A stretch of 64,000 bases of DNA. It comes from Triglochin maritima. Lineage: Eukaryota; Streptophyta; Magnoliopsida; Alismatales; Juncaginaceae. A program made the translations under genes and the position numbers. The DNA lies in the NCBI GenBank assembly GCA_963682175.1, contig OY821772.1, positions 54,892,925 to 54,956,924 on the forward strand, read 5' to 3'. Positions 21,588 through 34,557 of the stretch are shown here, in pieces; within the stretch, counting starts at the first letter, position 1; every line of letters starts with the position of its first letter. Below the pieces are notes generated by a model. That model saw nothing but the letters and a program-made list of their open reading frames with translations. It ran no database searches and was not told where the DNA came from.

Positions 21588-24500
21588 CACAATGCTTGGG
21601 AGGTTGCAACGATTGTAACCATATAATCTCGACCGATAAGTTCCAAGGATCACCTGGTATCAGGCAGAAGTAGATCAACTTCCTCATCACCAGTCGCAGA
21701 AGTTGCCCGTAGTCGATTTCCTCTTATATGAGGGCCTACAACAACCCCATTCGCATCACTTCCACGGGGAACTAAAACAAGTCCTTGCGGATAAGGAGGC
21801 TCGTCCTCTTGAACATCTGAAATAAATCATTTTTAGTTATCACCAACAGCATTATTCCAACTCAACAAACACAAAAAAACTTATTTCCACTTGACACTGA
21901 AAAAAGCACAAGGTACAATAGAAGAGATTTTTTTAAACTTTTAAATCATGCCTAGGCTATATTTTCTCATTTCTTTAAAACATCTGCCATTGAAGCCTTC
22001 TGTCAAATTCTTATATATCTAATATTCACATCCGGAATAAGCTGAGAGATATGAACTTGTCTACAAAGTAACGAAAAGGCTAAATGTCTTTCATCAAATC
22101 AAAATTACTATATCACCTTCGCAAACAAAAACAACCTGTAAGACAAGCAATAGCAGTGCCAAACAAACAAAGAGGGTACTATGGGAAGTTCTAACCTTCC
22201 TCTGCCACAGACATCAAACCGTCTGTCATCACTCCTCGCTGGTTAAACGTGTGAGAACGAAGATCTTGTGGGGCACGATAGTGGACGCCCAGTAGCAAGC
22301 TGTAGTCCATAATACGTTGGCTTTCTAAGAATTTGCTATCAATCTCAATCTGCCTGTATGACTTCAAATGATGAGAATTGCACAAAGGTAATAAATCAAT
22401 CTAAAGTTGCCCATGAAACTATATATTCACCCTTTAAATACATCACAAGTTTGATACAATATAAATACACAAGAAAAGATAAAGAACTAAGTGGGACAAC
22501 ATAAATTAAATGTTGATATCATGCTCCTGAAATACAAGTGATGTTAACAGAAGGGACCTGTATAATTCCTAGGACGCCAATGTGAAATTGAAAATGACAT
22601 ATTTGAATCATATACTTCAATCATCATTTAAAGAACCTAGTTTAGATGTGAGTTTTAGCATTGATGTTCCTTGCATACCAACAAAAAGTTGTAGTATGAT
22701 CCTACGGTAACATTACAAACAAATTGACCCATGGATACATGATCATGCAAATAAAAGAAAATTTGAAATAATAACAAATCAACCTACCTTAATAATTCCT
22801 CACGCCAGGAAGGCTCCAAGTAGAAGGCATACTTTAGATCTAAATCTTTAAGTGTGGTGTTTTCATCAATTTCCACATTATCTGATGAACGCCCCAGAGT
22901 CGACCCTTTCAGATCAAACCTTCGGTGGATTCTCAATTCTGTGCAAAACATGTTCCCCATTACCACAAACCGGAACTGCATTTCGGATTAGAATCATTGA
23001 GTTTACTATCAACTCGACATAATAAATAACCACATAATAAACACAGAAAACGAATCCAGCGAAATAAGTATCCGGACCATAGCACTTCATGTTTTCATGG
23101 GGCAACCTATATTACGGAAAAAAATTACCTTCTGACCACTGGAAGGCTTCACCCTGTGAAGTCCGAAAAACTTGGTTATGAGGGTGTTATCATATTGCGT
23201 GACGTGAGTTTGGTAGTTAGGAAGCATCCGCATAAGTACCTACAAAACCCAAATAACCTTTAACATTCACTTTTAGGGATTCTGAACATATAATTTCCTC
23301 ATGCTATACAATAATTTTAGGTTGTTAAGTGAAAGAACTACAGAGTCCAACCAAACGAAAATAAAATGATGCATATATGATTACATTTATTGATAATTGT
23401 TCCGGACAAAGTTAACAGAAAATAATACTTCACCGTTTTCTGGTGATCGTACATTCAATTCAACGATGGCATCAAAGTGTTATAGCATACATTTAAACTA
23501 ATCCAAAAACAAAATAATTTCAATCTGCTGACAATTACAGCTTCAAAAACCGGAAATACCTGGTAATTCTGATTCTATAGTGTTGGCAACAAACCATACT
23601 CGATACCTATAGCATGTATAGTATATAAAAAAAGCACAACGACATGACCTTGATACATATCGTTTGCGGTTACTAAGAAAAAGGTTTAATATTTTGAGTT
23701 TAGTCCGTCTAGAAATTGTTTTCTATGTAAAAGCCAGTGGACTTCAAAGGACAACAAATCCCAATACAGAACGAAGGAAGAGAAAGCACCTTCACTTCAG
23801 ATTTACGGAGTGTCTTGATGATGAACCTGTCATCTTGAGATAGAAAAAAAACACTGCCACTCTTGCCAGGAGAAGAAAGCTCCCGAAGTGCATCATTACC
23901 ACAGATGGAAATCATGTAATCAGCAGCATCTATCTTAAACATCTCCCGCAGATCTCTACAAAGAAAATCAAATTTTAGAACACAACTGATAGAGCTTTCA
24001 TCACTAATTAAATTACCAAATAAAGTCAATCATAGTTTGGGAAGCATAAAAGCTAGGTCTTTGGCCCAAGGTCTGAGGCTTACACTTAGATATTTTATAA
24101 TCTCTAGCGAAGTTATTATTAGATTTTAATAAAGGCCAGAATTATATTGATATATTTACTTATCTAAGATTGAATCATTTGCATCAATAAGTAGCTAACC
24201 TGAAAACCATTGGACAGTAATCTTTCCACTTAAAATCTTCCGCGCGATGTGGTGGAGTAAGTTGTGAACCTTCTTTTGGGAAGATCATCGAGAAGCATGC
24301 CCGAGGACCAAAATCTGCTGCATGAACTTCACGCTGTTGAATCGGTGTTATTTTCCCCACAGTATACCTATTGATTTCAGCAAATATTAACCCTGGAAGA
24401 TATTGTCGTCCAAATGAAAATATAAGATACCTAAATCTTAAAGAAACGAATTTCTTACGACAATAAAACTTATGGTAAAACAGATAAGACATGAAGTTTC

Positions 24501-25827
24501 ACAAATCCACAAACAGAAAAAAGTACTTGGGAGCAAGTTCAAACTATTACCTGATACCAAGCTGCAGACTCAGCATCAAGTCATAGCTCCTGTGGCCTTT
24601 AATTATAGTCTCGCCTGGCCTTTTGATTTCCTTTGTAAGTTTCTTATGACGTTTTTTTATTTTTTTGGATGAAGACGGTGAAAATTTATTATTTACGACC
24701 ACCTCACTTATTAGAACTCCCTGCATGTATTCACGCTCCAGGATCGGGGCGTTTGTGTCGCAACACTTCTTATCTTCATACATGGAATCCCCAGGCATAT
24801 TTAATGGACCACTCCCAATAGCCTTTTCAATTGCCACTTCAAGGCTCCAACGTCTTTCTAAAGAAATATTTCGACCACGTGAATGCTCATAGTTGACTAA
24901 ATTTTCTTTTTGATGATCAACTGGTAAGTCACTGCTCAACCCTTGAGTTGCGATTTTCATATTGCCCATGTCGATTGAAGAAGAATGAAGAATGCGAGAA
25001 CTATGATTCTGCCGTTTCATGTCAGGTAATCGCCCTCGCTTTCTCAAGGCGTCAATGTAAAGCTCCTCCACGACAGGAAGCCTACTGTTTTTGGGATAAA
25101 ATGTTCCTTTCCCATCCTTAAGTCCCCTAGTCCATGTTCCAATATAGCATCCACCATCATTCCACGTGTAAACTCCAAACCCATGAATCATTCCATTTAG
25201 CCATCTACCCTCGTACTCATCCCCATTGTTCCAAGTAAGAGTGCCCTTACCACTCATTTTCCCGCCTTTCATGTTACCGAAAAAAATATTCCCATTAGCC
25301 CATATATATTTGCCAGGCCCTTCAATAGCTCCCTGAATCCAAGAACCTTCGAACGCATCCCCATTAGGGTAGGTTTGAGAACCAAGCCCATGCTTTAGAT
25401 TTAACTTCCACCGTCCCTTATAGACGATTCCATCTGGAGTACAATGTGTCCCTGTTCCATGAAGATAACCACCAGAAAACTCCCCCTCGTAAACAGACCC
25501 AGAAGGCCATGAAATCTTCCCATTTCCATGCCTCATGCCCCTCCGCCATTCACCTGCGTAAATACAACCATCCGACCACACGTACTTTCCCAAACCCTCC
25601 GGCGTATTCCCCAACAACTTGCCGGAGTATGATTCACCGTCAGGAAGTTGATATTCCCCATCTTTAAATCCATTAGATTGAGGAGTGGTTGACTGAACAG
25701 CTTGTCCATTGGAAGATACAGAAACAATATCCTTTTCAGTGAACGGTGTGATTCGGTGTGGTTGTTTGATTCTTTCAGGATTTTGCGGTCCCTCTTCTGC
25801 ACTGGAGGTGACCACAGGGTCTGACAT
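21248..25827 (-). CDS. PIP5K: Phosphatidylinositol 4-phosphate 5-kinase with MORN repeats (PIP5K9-like)
   Basis: Phosphorylates PtdIns4P to PtdIns(4,5)P2 at membranes, feeding signalling and membrane traffic. Eight coding exons: 25827-24551, 24367-24200, 23955-23790, 23239-23129, 22975-22788, 22353-22196, 21816-21654, 21515-21248. All introns are GT-AG and phases join without error to 832 aa, close to plant PIP5K length. Residues about 67-250 hold eight 23-residue MORN repeats. A basic linker ([16 protein letters not shown]) leads to the kinase domain (about 411-832). It has the Gly loop [11 protein letters not shown]-binding Lys529 in FIIKTL, DLKGS at 595-599, MDYSLL at 652-657, IID at 781-783 and the activation-loop pair Lys792-Lys793. 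The start is the ATG of MSDP; an upstream in-frame TAG excludes a longer form. The 5' leader probably contains an intron. Wording of the kinase domain is closest, from memory, to the PIP5K7-9 group. Confidence 0.93.
21551..21595. repeat. (TAA)n microsatellite in PIP5K intron 7
   Basis: About 15 uninterrupted TAA units inside the intron 21516-21653, which is only 138 bp long. Confidence 0.95.
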
Positions 25828-27700
25828 GCATAATGTGTTGAAGACTTTCACCTAGTTGAAATGGTTGCAATTCCAAGATTAGCCTGAAGAAGGAAAATAT
25901 ATTAGTTGTAATTTGGTTGAAAATTTTCAAAAAACCCGCATTTTCTAAAGATAGCTTCTACTTTCTTGCCAGGTTCGTTTTTGGCAAGATAGCTTATACT
26001 CTTTAACATATTTCTGTCAAAGAAAATGTATTCTATTGAACAAGACGTGGTACTATAATTTGGACATTTGAAGCTTCTAAGAAATTCAGTTAGATGCTAG
26101 TACATTCATAATCTCATTGTCCGTACACAATACCTATTATAAAAATTCGTGCTAAACATGATGAGTTTCTGAAGTCAGTACTGCAGTAATAGTAGAATAT
26201 AAACATTTTGGAGGAATTGACAAAGAATTAGTTTACCAAAGAATCTACCATGGTTGACATAGTGCTCTTGTTACCTTGACTTTTGGTGAATGCGGTGAAT
26301 TTCGTCAAAACTATTTTTCCAAGTTAGTGTAACTAGAGGCCTCATTAGAAAGCATTTACAAGAGTAGACTGAATAGTGTTTCTCAAGCACACTAAAAAAA
26401 TTGTATCCCGTTGAACAAGACGTAGTACTATACAAACAAAAGATGATTAAGGAACTTGACATGAACAATGGTTGTACCAAACAAATTCTGTACGAACATC
26501 TATTTCTGAACAAAATTCTCATTACAAAAAAATCATTGTGATTTCATACCTCCCAGATGCACGAAGAGCAAGTTGCTATAATGACACACAGCAAACAGCC
26601 AACAAAATTCTCCGACGCAAACTACACTCAGATTCTGCCACAGTGCAAAATATATTAGGTTCAAGCCATTACTAGTGAACACTTCATAAAGGTCTAAATA
26701 AACATGGCATTGGTTACATGGCTACCACAGAAGCAAAAATCGCCCTCAAGGATCATCAAAACTTGAACTAATTACATTTACATGTGCTTCAAACAGAGAA
26801 ATAAGAGCATTGACTGTTATATAGAAAATCATTCTGCTGAAAAGAATAAGGTCGTACTGAATTATTCCACCTGCAAGTACACTCAACCCAGTGGTGATGT
26901 GATGCTTCTTCTGTAAAGCCACTCACAAAAAAGCAAAGACCTAAAGCTAAAGTCACTGCACTTTCCTCAACACCTAAACTAAGAATCAGAACAAACCAGA
27001 CATGTGCAGGGAATAACAACAACAATATTTCTTCCTTCTCATCCCAACCTCTTCAAACCAACAATCCAAACTTCTCCAGAACACCCAAAACCTCACCCAA
27101 CACAATAGATCCCAACTGATCAAAAACCCACAAAATCTAATTAACAAACTCAAAAAGAAAGAATTAATTCATACAAGTCCAAGAAATCACCTTAACATTT
27201 TTCAAAAAGAACACACCTTTTTTTATCCCACCCAACCTAAAAATCCAAAAAAGACTAACCAACGAACCTCGGAAAAGAATGAAAATGAAATAAACCCAAC
27301 TAATCACCTAAGCATTTTGCACCCAAAAATGGAGAAAACAAAACCCACCTGCAAGTTGCTGAAAAACCCAGATCACCAACACATAAATAACATCACACCC
27401 ACCAACCAAATCTATTCCTTTCACAACCACACAATAAAAAACACAAAAAAGAAGCTACTTCAAAACAAAAATAATTGAAAAAAACGTGTAATGTGCAAGA
27501 GAAAGAGCAAAAAACACCTCTTTTGTGAGACGAGCAAAAGGGGAGAGATTCGAGGTGGGCCTAGGGATTCCGACGAACCCTTTTGGTCTGGATCGAATCG
27601 CGCTTGTTTGGACCAAATGCGTCGACGCCACTCTCCCCTCCCTCTGGTTCTTGCTCTGTTCTTGTTGTGTTTTTTTTTAGTTTTTATTTCCTCGGCGATT
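25828..27700 (-). other. Probable 5' leader, leader intron and promoter of PIP5K
   Basis: On the minus strand an acceptor-like TTCTTCAG|GC lies near 25888, close upstream of the start codon. A donor-like CTTGCAG|GTGGG lies near 27350, next to a C/T-rich stretch (27350-27560) typical of plant leaders. A leader intron of about 1.45 kb is therefore likely. This is inference from splice-like sites; no transposon ends were seen in it. Confidence 0.4.
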
Positions 27701-29436
27701 ATTTGAAACGCGAGATACGAGGAATTGAGTTTGGGGGAATCCATAAGTGTGGTTTGGTTGGATTGAGTAAAAGATTTTTTTTTTGAAATATGGATTGAGT
27801 AAAGGATTGGTCAATGGAAAGTCGTTGCTTTCTACGATCATTGATTCATTGGTCCTCAAGACTAATAAAGTTTGGTTTGAGAGATTATGGATTTCGGGTT
27901 TTTTATTTTATTTTTGCCAAACGCGGATATAAAGATTTTTATTGAGATGGAGAGCACGGATGAGTGAAATTATTATCATCCACCTAACAAAAAGTAATTG
28001 TTTGGATTTGAACAACTAGTGCACGACTTGAATTGCGTAGCTACCGAATATTTATCACAACTCAAAAGGTAGTCTATCAATTACTCGAAACGGTATCAGG
28101 AATTTCTTTTAAGTTTTGGAACCATTGGCACACTTGTTTTTGATTTTTGCTATTGTTTCGTGTATTACTAGAAATGAGTGAAGTCATCTCATGTATAACT
28201 TGTTAAGTAAATATAGAGAAAAACTTTAACTTCTCATAAAGCAATCACAAAAAAATGTTGAGGAACCTTGAATTCTCACATCTTAGTGACTATGTTTTTT
28301 TTTATATTATAGCGTTAGTGACTATATTCAACTATAACTAGCTAAAACAGTAATGGTGAACAATTTCTATACATGATTCCTTGAATGATCCTGTGTTTCC
28401 AAAATAAATCCATTTATATGGATGGGTGTTGAGTCAAGAATGACAAGCATAGGAGCGAAAAGCTGAAAAGTTAATGTATTACTAACAAGTTGAATTAGTT
28501 TTGTTCGTTGGTTCATATTTGAGTGCCTGTGAATTAATCATAGATTGTAACGTGACTACATATAACTCTTCGTTCTCTTTTCTCAATTTTAAAAGAATAT
28601 AAATAAAATAATGTAGTAATGTCCTAGTTATCTACTTATCCTTATTTAGACACATAAAATATTATTGGCATGCAATTTTGAAAGTGCGGGAAAAAATTCT
28701 CATCAAACATAAAAAAATGGATGAAAACAAATAGTAGATTTTCTGCAAAATGTCTATCTCAAAAAATAGCCATTTAATTATTTTCAAAAAATAGCCATTT
28801 AATATATTTAAAAGCCTATTTAACTATTTAATCGTTGTCATGGTGAATACGAGACACTTGACCACATCTAAACTTCCTCTAACAATTACCCAAAATGGCG
28901 AGCGCAGACATGCAAAAAAACCTTTTCTAAGCATGAAAACGTGCGCCATTGCCAATTTCCTCGCTCAACAGCGAGGAATTGGGCGAGGAGAAGGCATCCG
29001 TTACACGTGGACTCGCGGTTACGTCACCGCCCGTCCGTAGCGTGCGTTTCTCGTTTGGCGGTAATTAAGAATCAATTAAAACCTACTAATCCAAATTAAA
29101 AAGGTTACACCTCATCTCGGCCCCGAATACCCGATTTGCCTCTCCCCATCCGACGGCCCAGATGTCGCCGTTGTGGAAGCGTCACCGACCGTCGCTAATC
29201 TTTTTTTCTGGAAGCGTAACTCTTTAAAAGAAGAACCCGTACAATTAAGACATGTTTTTGTCGATTTTTAAGAGAAGCGTTGGGTCGAATCTTTGAGATG
29301 AACAAATATCTCGCGTTCGTTTTCAAAGTGCAACGTGGAATGTTTGGAATATTGTTGGAGAACAAGAGGTTTAAAAGTAATATGCTCTTTAGGTTTGAGT
29401 TTCAATTTTTGAAATGATTGGGATTAAGAGTTTAAG
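27701..29436. other. Intergenic region upstream of PIP5K
   Basis: AT-rich; a short direct repeat of AAAAAATAGCCATTTAAT lies near 28765-28800. The 66-codon ORF near 28840 resembles nothing I recognise and is not called. Confidence 0.45.
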
Positions 29437-29444
29437 ATTGTGAC

Positions 29445-30040
29445 CAGTGGCAGATCCATAACAAAATATCAAGGTGGTCACCTAACAAGACTTTTATAGG
29501 CAGACACAGACCGTTCATAGCGCACTACTTTTTTAAATATTGTGTTTGTCCTTTTATACTTACGGTCGACTCATTTTAAACATTGGGTCCTTGGCGAGGA
29601 GGTGTCCTCGTGGACCTGCTCAAGCGACGAAATGAGTTGTTGGCTGTCTCATTCGTTCTGGGGGCACGTATTCCCATTTTTTGATTTTTTTAATTTATTA
29701 AATAATGTTAATATATTTATTTTAAAGTCATTTTAAACTTTTTTAATTTTTTTCTGAAAATATATTTTTTATTTGTTTTTATTTTTTATTTAACCTAGAA
29801 TTTGACTACAAATGACGTGAAGTGAAGAGAATGTAGGGTGTGTGGAGGAGATGAATGATATAAAATTACATTTTATTTATACTTGAGCGTCCACTAAACA
29901 TTTTCTATATAAAATTACATCAAATATTTTCCTAATTAATATTAAAAAAATTGCGTGATCACATATCTAATATACAAAGGAGATTTGGGAGGGGAGGGTG
30001 GACACTTGCCTACTCGTGACCATCCCTAAATCCACCACTA
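29445..30040. mobile_element. hAT-type non-autonomous element, TSD ATTGTGAC
   Basis: Begins CAGTGGCAGATCC and ends GGATCC-related AAATCCACCACTA (imperfect inverted ends). It is flanked by a perfect 8-bp duplication ATTGTGAC at 29437-29444 and 30041-30048. An 8-bp duplication and CAGTGGCGGATCC-like ends are typical of hAT elements. No transposase; the interior is AT-rich. Confidence 0.85.
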
Positions 30041-30419
30041 ATTGTGACCGAGTTGAGCTGGATATATATTCCTTAATCTCAATCTCGATGGGTTAAACTC
30101 ACTTTAGGTTTTAGGGGCTTTTAGTTGCGTGGAAAGTTCCGGAAAGTGAGTTTCGGAATCAACCGAAAAGCAGATGAAAACAGAATCCAACGGAAAACAG
30201 TTTTCTTTTGACTGAATTTTATTATTTGTGCATGTTTGAAAAGTGATTTACGGGAGGGGAGTTGTGTTGGGATTGACGCATAGTCTTTATGCCCACTCCG
30301 ACGAATCGATCGGGGGCAATGTATTTTTGGGCTTGAGAATTTATTATGAATTCTAACAATTTAGATAACAAAACATGATGACCGAAAAGAGAATTCAAGT
30401 GATTTATCTAAGCGAACAT

Positions 30420-30545
30420 AAATGGTCGACCGAACTAATTTTGGTCGTCCGAATTGGTCATTCCAATAACGAATTTTGGTGGACCGAAATGCGTTCGGTC
30501 GTTCGTTAAAATCATTTCAGTGAACCGATTGGTTGACAGTTGACT
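30420..30545. repeat. GGTCGACC palindrome array, locus 3 (short)
   Basis: Two doublets of degraded palindromes, about 20 bp within each doublet (near 30424/30444 and 30478/30497), followed by GTGAACCGATTGGTTGACAG. No LTR ends could be placed around it. It looks like an old, AT-decayed copy of the arrays found elsewhere in the window. Confidence 0.6.
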
Positions 30546-31504
30546 GAAAAATTCGATTTCCTTTTCTTTCCGACCAAAAACGGTACGAAAACTCAAAGAA
30601 AATTTTGTATATATCACGGAATCTGACGGAAAATTCCTTAACGTGCACAACACGATTTCTTTTTCGGAGTCAACGGGAATCTGAATTCATTTCCCTTACT
30701 TTCCGACTGCATAACCGGAATTTCGATTCAAACATAATTTAGTTAGGTTCGAACTAAATACGAGCTCGAGTCAGACTTCTAACAAGCTTAATTATCACGA
30801 ACCAAGTTAATCTTCCCGTCTAACATCATTGATGAATAATTTAGATACTTTGCTTACAAACATAAAACTATTTGAGCATATGATTTTGAATGCATATTTT
30901 ATTTGCACCGTATTATCTTTACTAATCTACGTTATCATGCAACATCAACTATATTAATAAATATATAATTATTTAGCAATCATGTTCTTAACGATAGAGC
31001 GAGATTGTTAGTTTATTCTAACGAGTCGAAAGCTCAGTTTGAAATTGACTAATATAGCTTCGAGCGAGGGTCATAACTCACATCTCATAACCTTTAGGTC
31101 ACATGTTCAAATCCTTTCCTGAAATTGCAACGTTTTTGGTTTAAATTGATTTACATAGTCATATATGTTATTTGCTAATCAAAGGCTACTACTTTGGGAT
31201 GATAAAACCGGAACATAAAACTATATTGGCGTCGAGCCGCAGTTTAAGTTTAACTTCGATATAACCGAACATTGAACAAAATCTTCCACGCAAGTCCAAG
31301 TTAGAACTAACACGAATGTTTCTATTGTGAAAATTAAGTGCACTTATTTTGTTATTTTCCTATAATAACGAGTTTATACTGTGACATGCATCGTTAGAAA
31401 TTATTTCTTCATTTTGCCCCCAAAACAAACTTTTTGATGAGACGGGCATTCACCTTTTTATTTTAGATGTAAAACCAAAACGACGATGTTTTTTTTAAAA
31501 AAAA
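30546..31504. other. Intergenic, no feature recognised
   Basis: Decayed AT-rich sequence, no supported ORF or transposon end. Confidence 0.5.
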
Positions 31505-32018
31505 GGTTAATTACAGTTTGACCTTATGAACTATGTATTTGTCCTATTGAACTTTTAAAGTTAACAGTTACCTCCCCTGAACTTTAATTTTGTAACACTT
31601 TGTCTCCCTGAACTTCAAAAACTCATTATTTAACACACATTTGACGTTTTTTCCTAATTTTTTTATTGTATCCTTAATACACTCCTAAACCTATATTTAC
31701 GTGAAAATTTGGATCCAAACGGAGGTCGGATATTGTTGGAATTTGGGTCGGATTGAGTGTCAAACCAACCAAAATTCCAACCATATCTGACTTCCGTTTG
31801 GATCCAAACTTTCACGTAAATATATGTTTAGGAGTGTATTAGGGATACAAAAAAAATTAGGAAAAAACGTCGAATGTGTGTTAAATAATGAGTTTTTGAA
31901 GTTCAGGGGGGCAAAGTGTTACAAAATTAAAGTTCAGGAGAGGTAACTGTTAACTTTGAAAGTTCAGGGGAAAAAGTGATATCAATGTATAGTTCAAAGA
32001 GACAAACTGTAATTAACC
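31505..32018. mobile_element. Foldback MITE
   Basis: Starts GGTTAATTACAGTTTG and ends CAAACTGTAATTAACC. The two halves are inverted copies almost to the centre (arms about 240 bp), for example TTTGGATCCAAACGGA near 31708 inverted near 31796, and TTGAACTTTAAAGTTAACAG-like text inverted near 31950. The A-rich flanks hide any target duplication. A transcript would form a long hairpin. Confidence 0.85.
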
Positions 32019-34352
32019 CTAAAAAAATGTAATTTTCGCAACTGTATCCAATTTAACAAGTCCACTTCCACCGGCTGTGGTTTTGTTTGCTTTCTAAGTT
32101 GTCATTCTTTATTAGTAAATTCATGCAAAATACAGCTTCATCGGTCATGATTTTCTTCTTCTTTCTGAGCCTACGTGAAGGTTGCACATGTATATATCCA
32201 CCAAGTTTATAGATGGTGTTTGGCAATTAGCACTGTTAAATCATCAACATGAAACTAATTCCAAAGTAGTAAATTGGCACTGTTGAAAGAATTTGTCCAT
32301 CTCTTGACTCTTGAGGTGATATTTTGTGACTACGAGGAACAATTATAGATATGTGGATTGAAATCACAAAATAATCAAAGATGGTGCCCACATGTTCCTC
32401 TCCCTCCACCAATTGGAGATCACATTACGATTTACGAGTTAGTATTATTGTAGCAGGACAAAAGCTTTGCCACTTCAACAATAATGTCTAGCCCACCAAA
32501 CACACTCCCATCCCATCAAGTTGCTTTCTGTGGTTGGACATTTCATCAAATGTAATTCTATTTCCAGATTATGTGAGATAATCCTCAAATCTCTTGGGTC
32601 GTGACAAACATGAAGAAATTCACCAAAAATGAGTTCAATGTTTAACTCAAATATATTTGTGAGAAACGAGTGAGAATTTTTATTTTTTTTTGCTTTGAAT
32701 GTTGTAGTAAAAAATTAGTTACTAAATATAGATATCTGATTGATAACTGGATTTATTCCATGAATTTTCAATTTTTTTTGACACTGGATCAAATTATCCA
32801 AACCACCGAATCGATATTATGCATTGGGATAATATGTTTGAGGTTCAAATTGTGTTTGAGGCTCAAATTTTACCCAAACCTAATACGTACTTCCATTAAA
32901 AAAATTAACAGGTTCAGAAGTGTAAATCTCACAAATTAAGGTTCAAAAATAAATTGTTGCATGGACCAAATTAAATTGAGGAGTACAAATTGTAGTTTTA
33001 TGCAACTTCTATAAATACTTTAGTAAGCTAGGTTAGGTTTTAACTACTCCAAATAGTCTAGCAGATGGTGTCGTGAAGGAGACGTTGGATGAGCATCGAT
33101 CGTTTGATGACATAATTAATTCCACTCTCATCTACCAAAAAATTGAAGATGGTGAAGGAGTTTGTGTTTGTCTCCAAGAGGAGCTAGTCAACATGCAATC
33201 TCGTTAATTAGATTTTCTTTTCGCCCAAGTTTAGTCAAGGAAAGTAACCAATATATTTTAAAGTAAGCAACTACATACAATTACTGAATTACATGGTAGA
33301 ATACTTGCAGGCACAAAGAAAATACCATAACATGCAAGAACGAAGAATTGTTCCCACCATGCATAGTTTATACCAAAACACTTAAGGATACCAATATATT
33401 ATAAAAATGGTTTGCATTAGCATCTTAAAAGTTAACAACTGATGCTCCACCATTCATATGATAATGATCTCTTAGTAAATTTATAATATATTAAGTTTTG
33501 TAACAATTTCTTTCTGGTACAAATAATCACCAAACAATTCATCAACAACATCCTCCACAATTACATAATATCATTGATTGGAACGTTCAATCATACCCGA
33601 CTGAGAAACAATTTTAGCTTATTTTTTACCAAATATTCAATTAATAGATTCATCTTCACATGACATAAATAAAATTTAGACGGTTGAATGTTGGAACTAA
33701 TGGCATATTCAGTTTACTTGTAACTAAGGTGCCCTCTCAGCTTTTCCACAAAGAATATGAAATCTATTAATTATCAACCTATTATGAAAATCATGGAGTA
33801 AATCGATTGACTCGTAGGATTCACTCCAACAGTCCGACCTATATTTTTCTACACGTAGAAAAAAGTATACCACCTGCCGTCAGACGTCAAAAAAAAAAGT
33901 ATTTCGCGGATTCTTGCCTAGACTGTAATACTCAATAATAGTTAAATTTATCATCCACTACTAGACCTAAGACTTTTGGGTCGTGTCAGCCCCCAACAAC
34001 TTTTTTAAAAATTATTAAACCATTCCTTTCTCATCCAATATAAACACCCAACCCTGACTCATTTTCATCACACCAAACTTTCAACTTTTCAGTGAACTTC
34101 TTCTAAATCTCTCCAAGTCTTCTCTCTATTTGCTCTGATTTTGTTGGAAAAATGTCGAGTTTTGAGCTGAAACGTGAAGCCTAAAGCTACAAGCAGACCG
34201 CTGACCGCCTGATTTCATAACTCATCCGTTATTCATTTCTCAAGTTTTTCTAAATTTTTAGTAATTAATTTTAGTTCATCAATCATTATCATGATTTTCT
34301 CATTTATGAAAAAATTCAATTTTTGATTGCATATTTAATAACTTTCATTAAC
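32019..34352. other. Intergenic region
   Basis: Mostly AT-rich sequence without recognised features. An open stretch of about 49 codons at 33063-33208 reads DEHRSFDDIINSTLIYQKIE and ends QEELVNMQSR with a stop. It could be a gene or transposon fragment, but I cannot identify it. Confidence 0.4.
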
Positions 34353-34353
34353 T

Positions 34354-34402
34354 CCCCCCCCCCCCCCCCCCCCCCTACCACCCCACACACACACACACAC
34401 AC
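34354..34402. repeat. Poly-C tract followed by (CA)n
   Basis: 22 consecutive C followed at once by a CA-rich run. Such a long C homopolymer is rare in plant DNA and may be a length artefact. Confidence 0.9.
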
Positions 34403-34557
34403 AGACACTTAAACCTAAGGTTAGAACTTAGAAGTACTAGGAAAAAACTAGCAAAATATAGGATGATTGTGATGAAGGACAAGAAAGTGTTGGTGATTTT
34501 AGTGTCATCGATTCATTTTAGTCGTAATGTGATTTACTTGAGACCGATGCGATTTAT

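Noticed and set aside
25828..25851. Longer PIP5K N-terminus beginning MKVF
   Set aside because: The first codon there is GTG and an in-frame TAG precedes it; the ATG of MSDP at 25827 is the better start.
28840..29040. 66-codon ORF upstream of PIP5K
   Set aside because: No signal peptide, domain or coding bias.
33063..33208. Open stretch of about 49 codons
   Set aside because: No start context, splice partners or recognised family; kept only as a remark in the intergenic entry.
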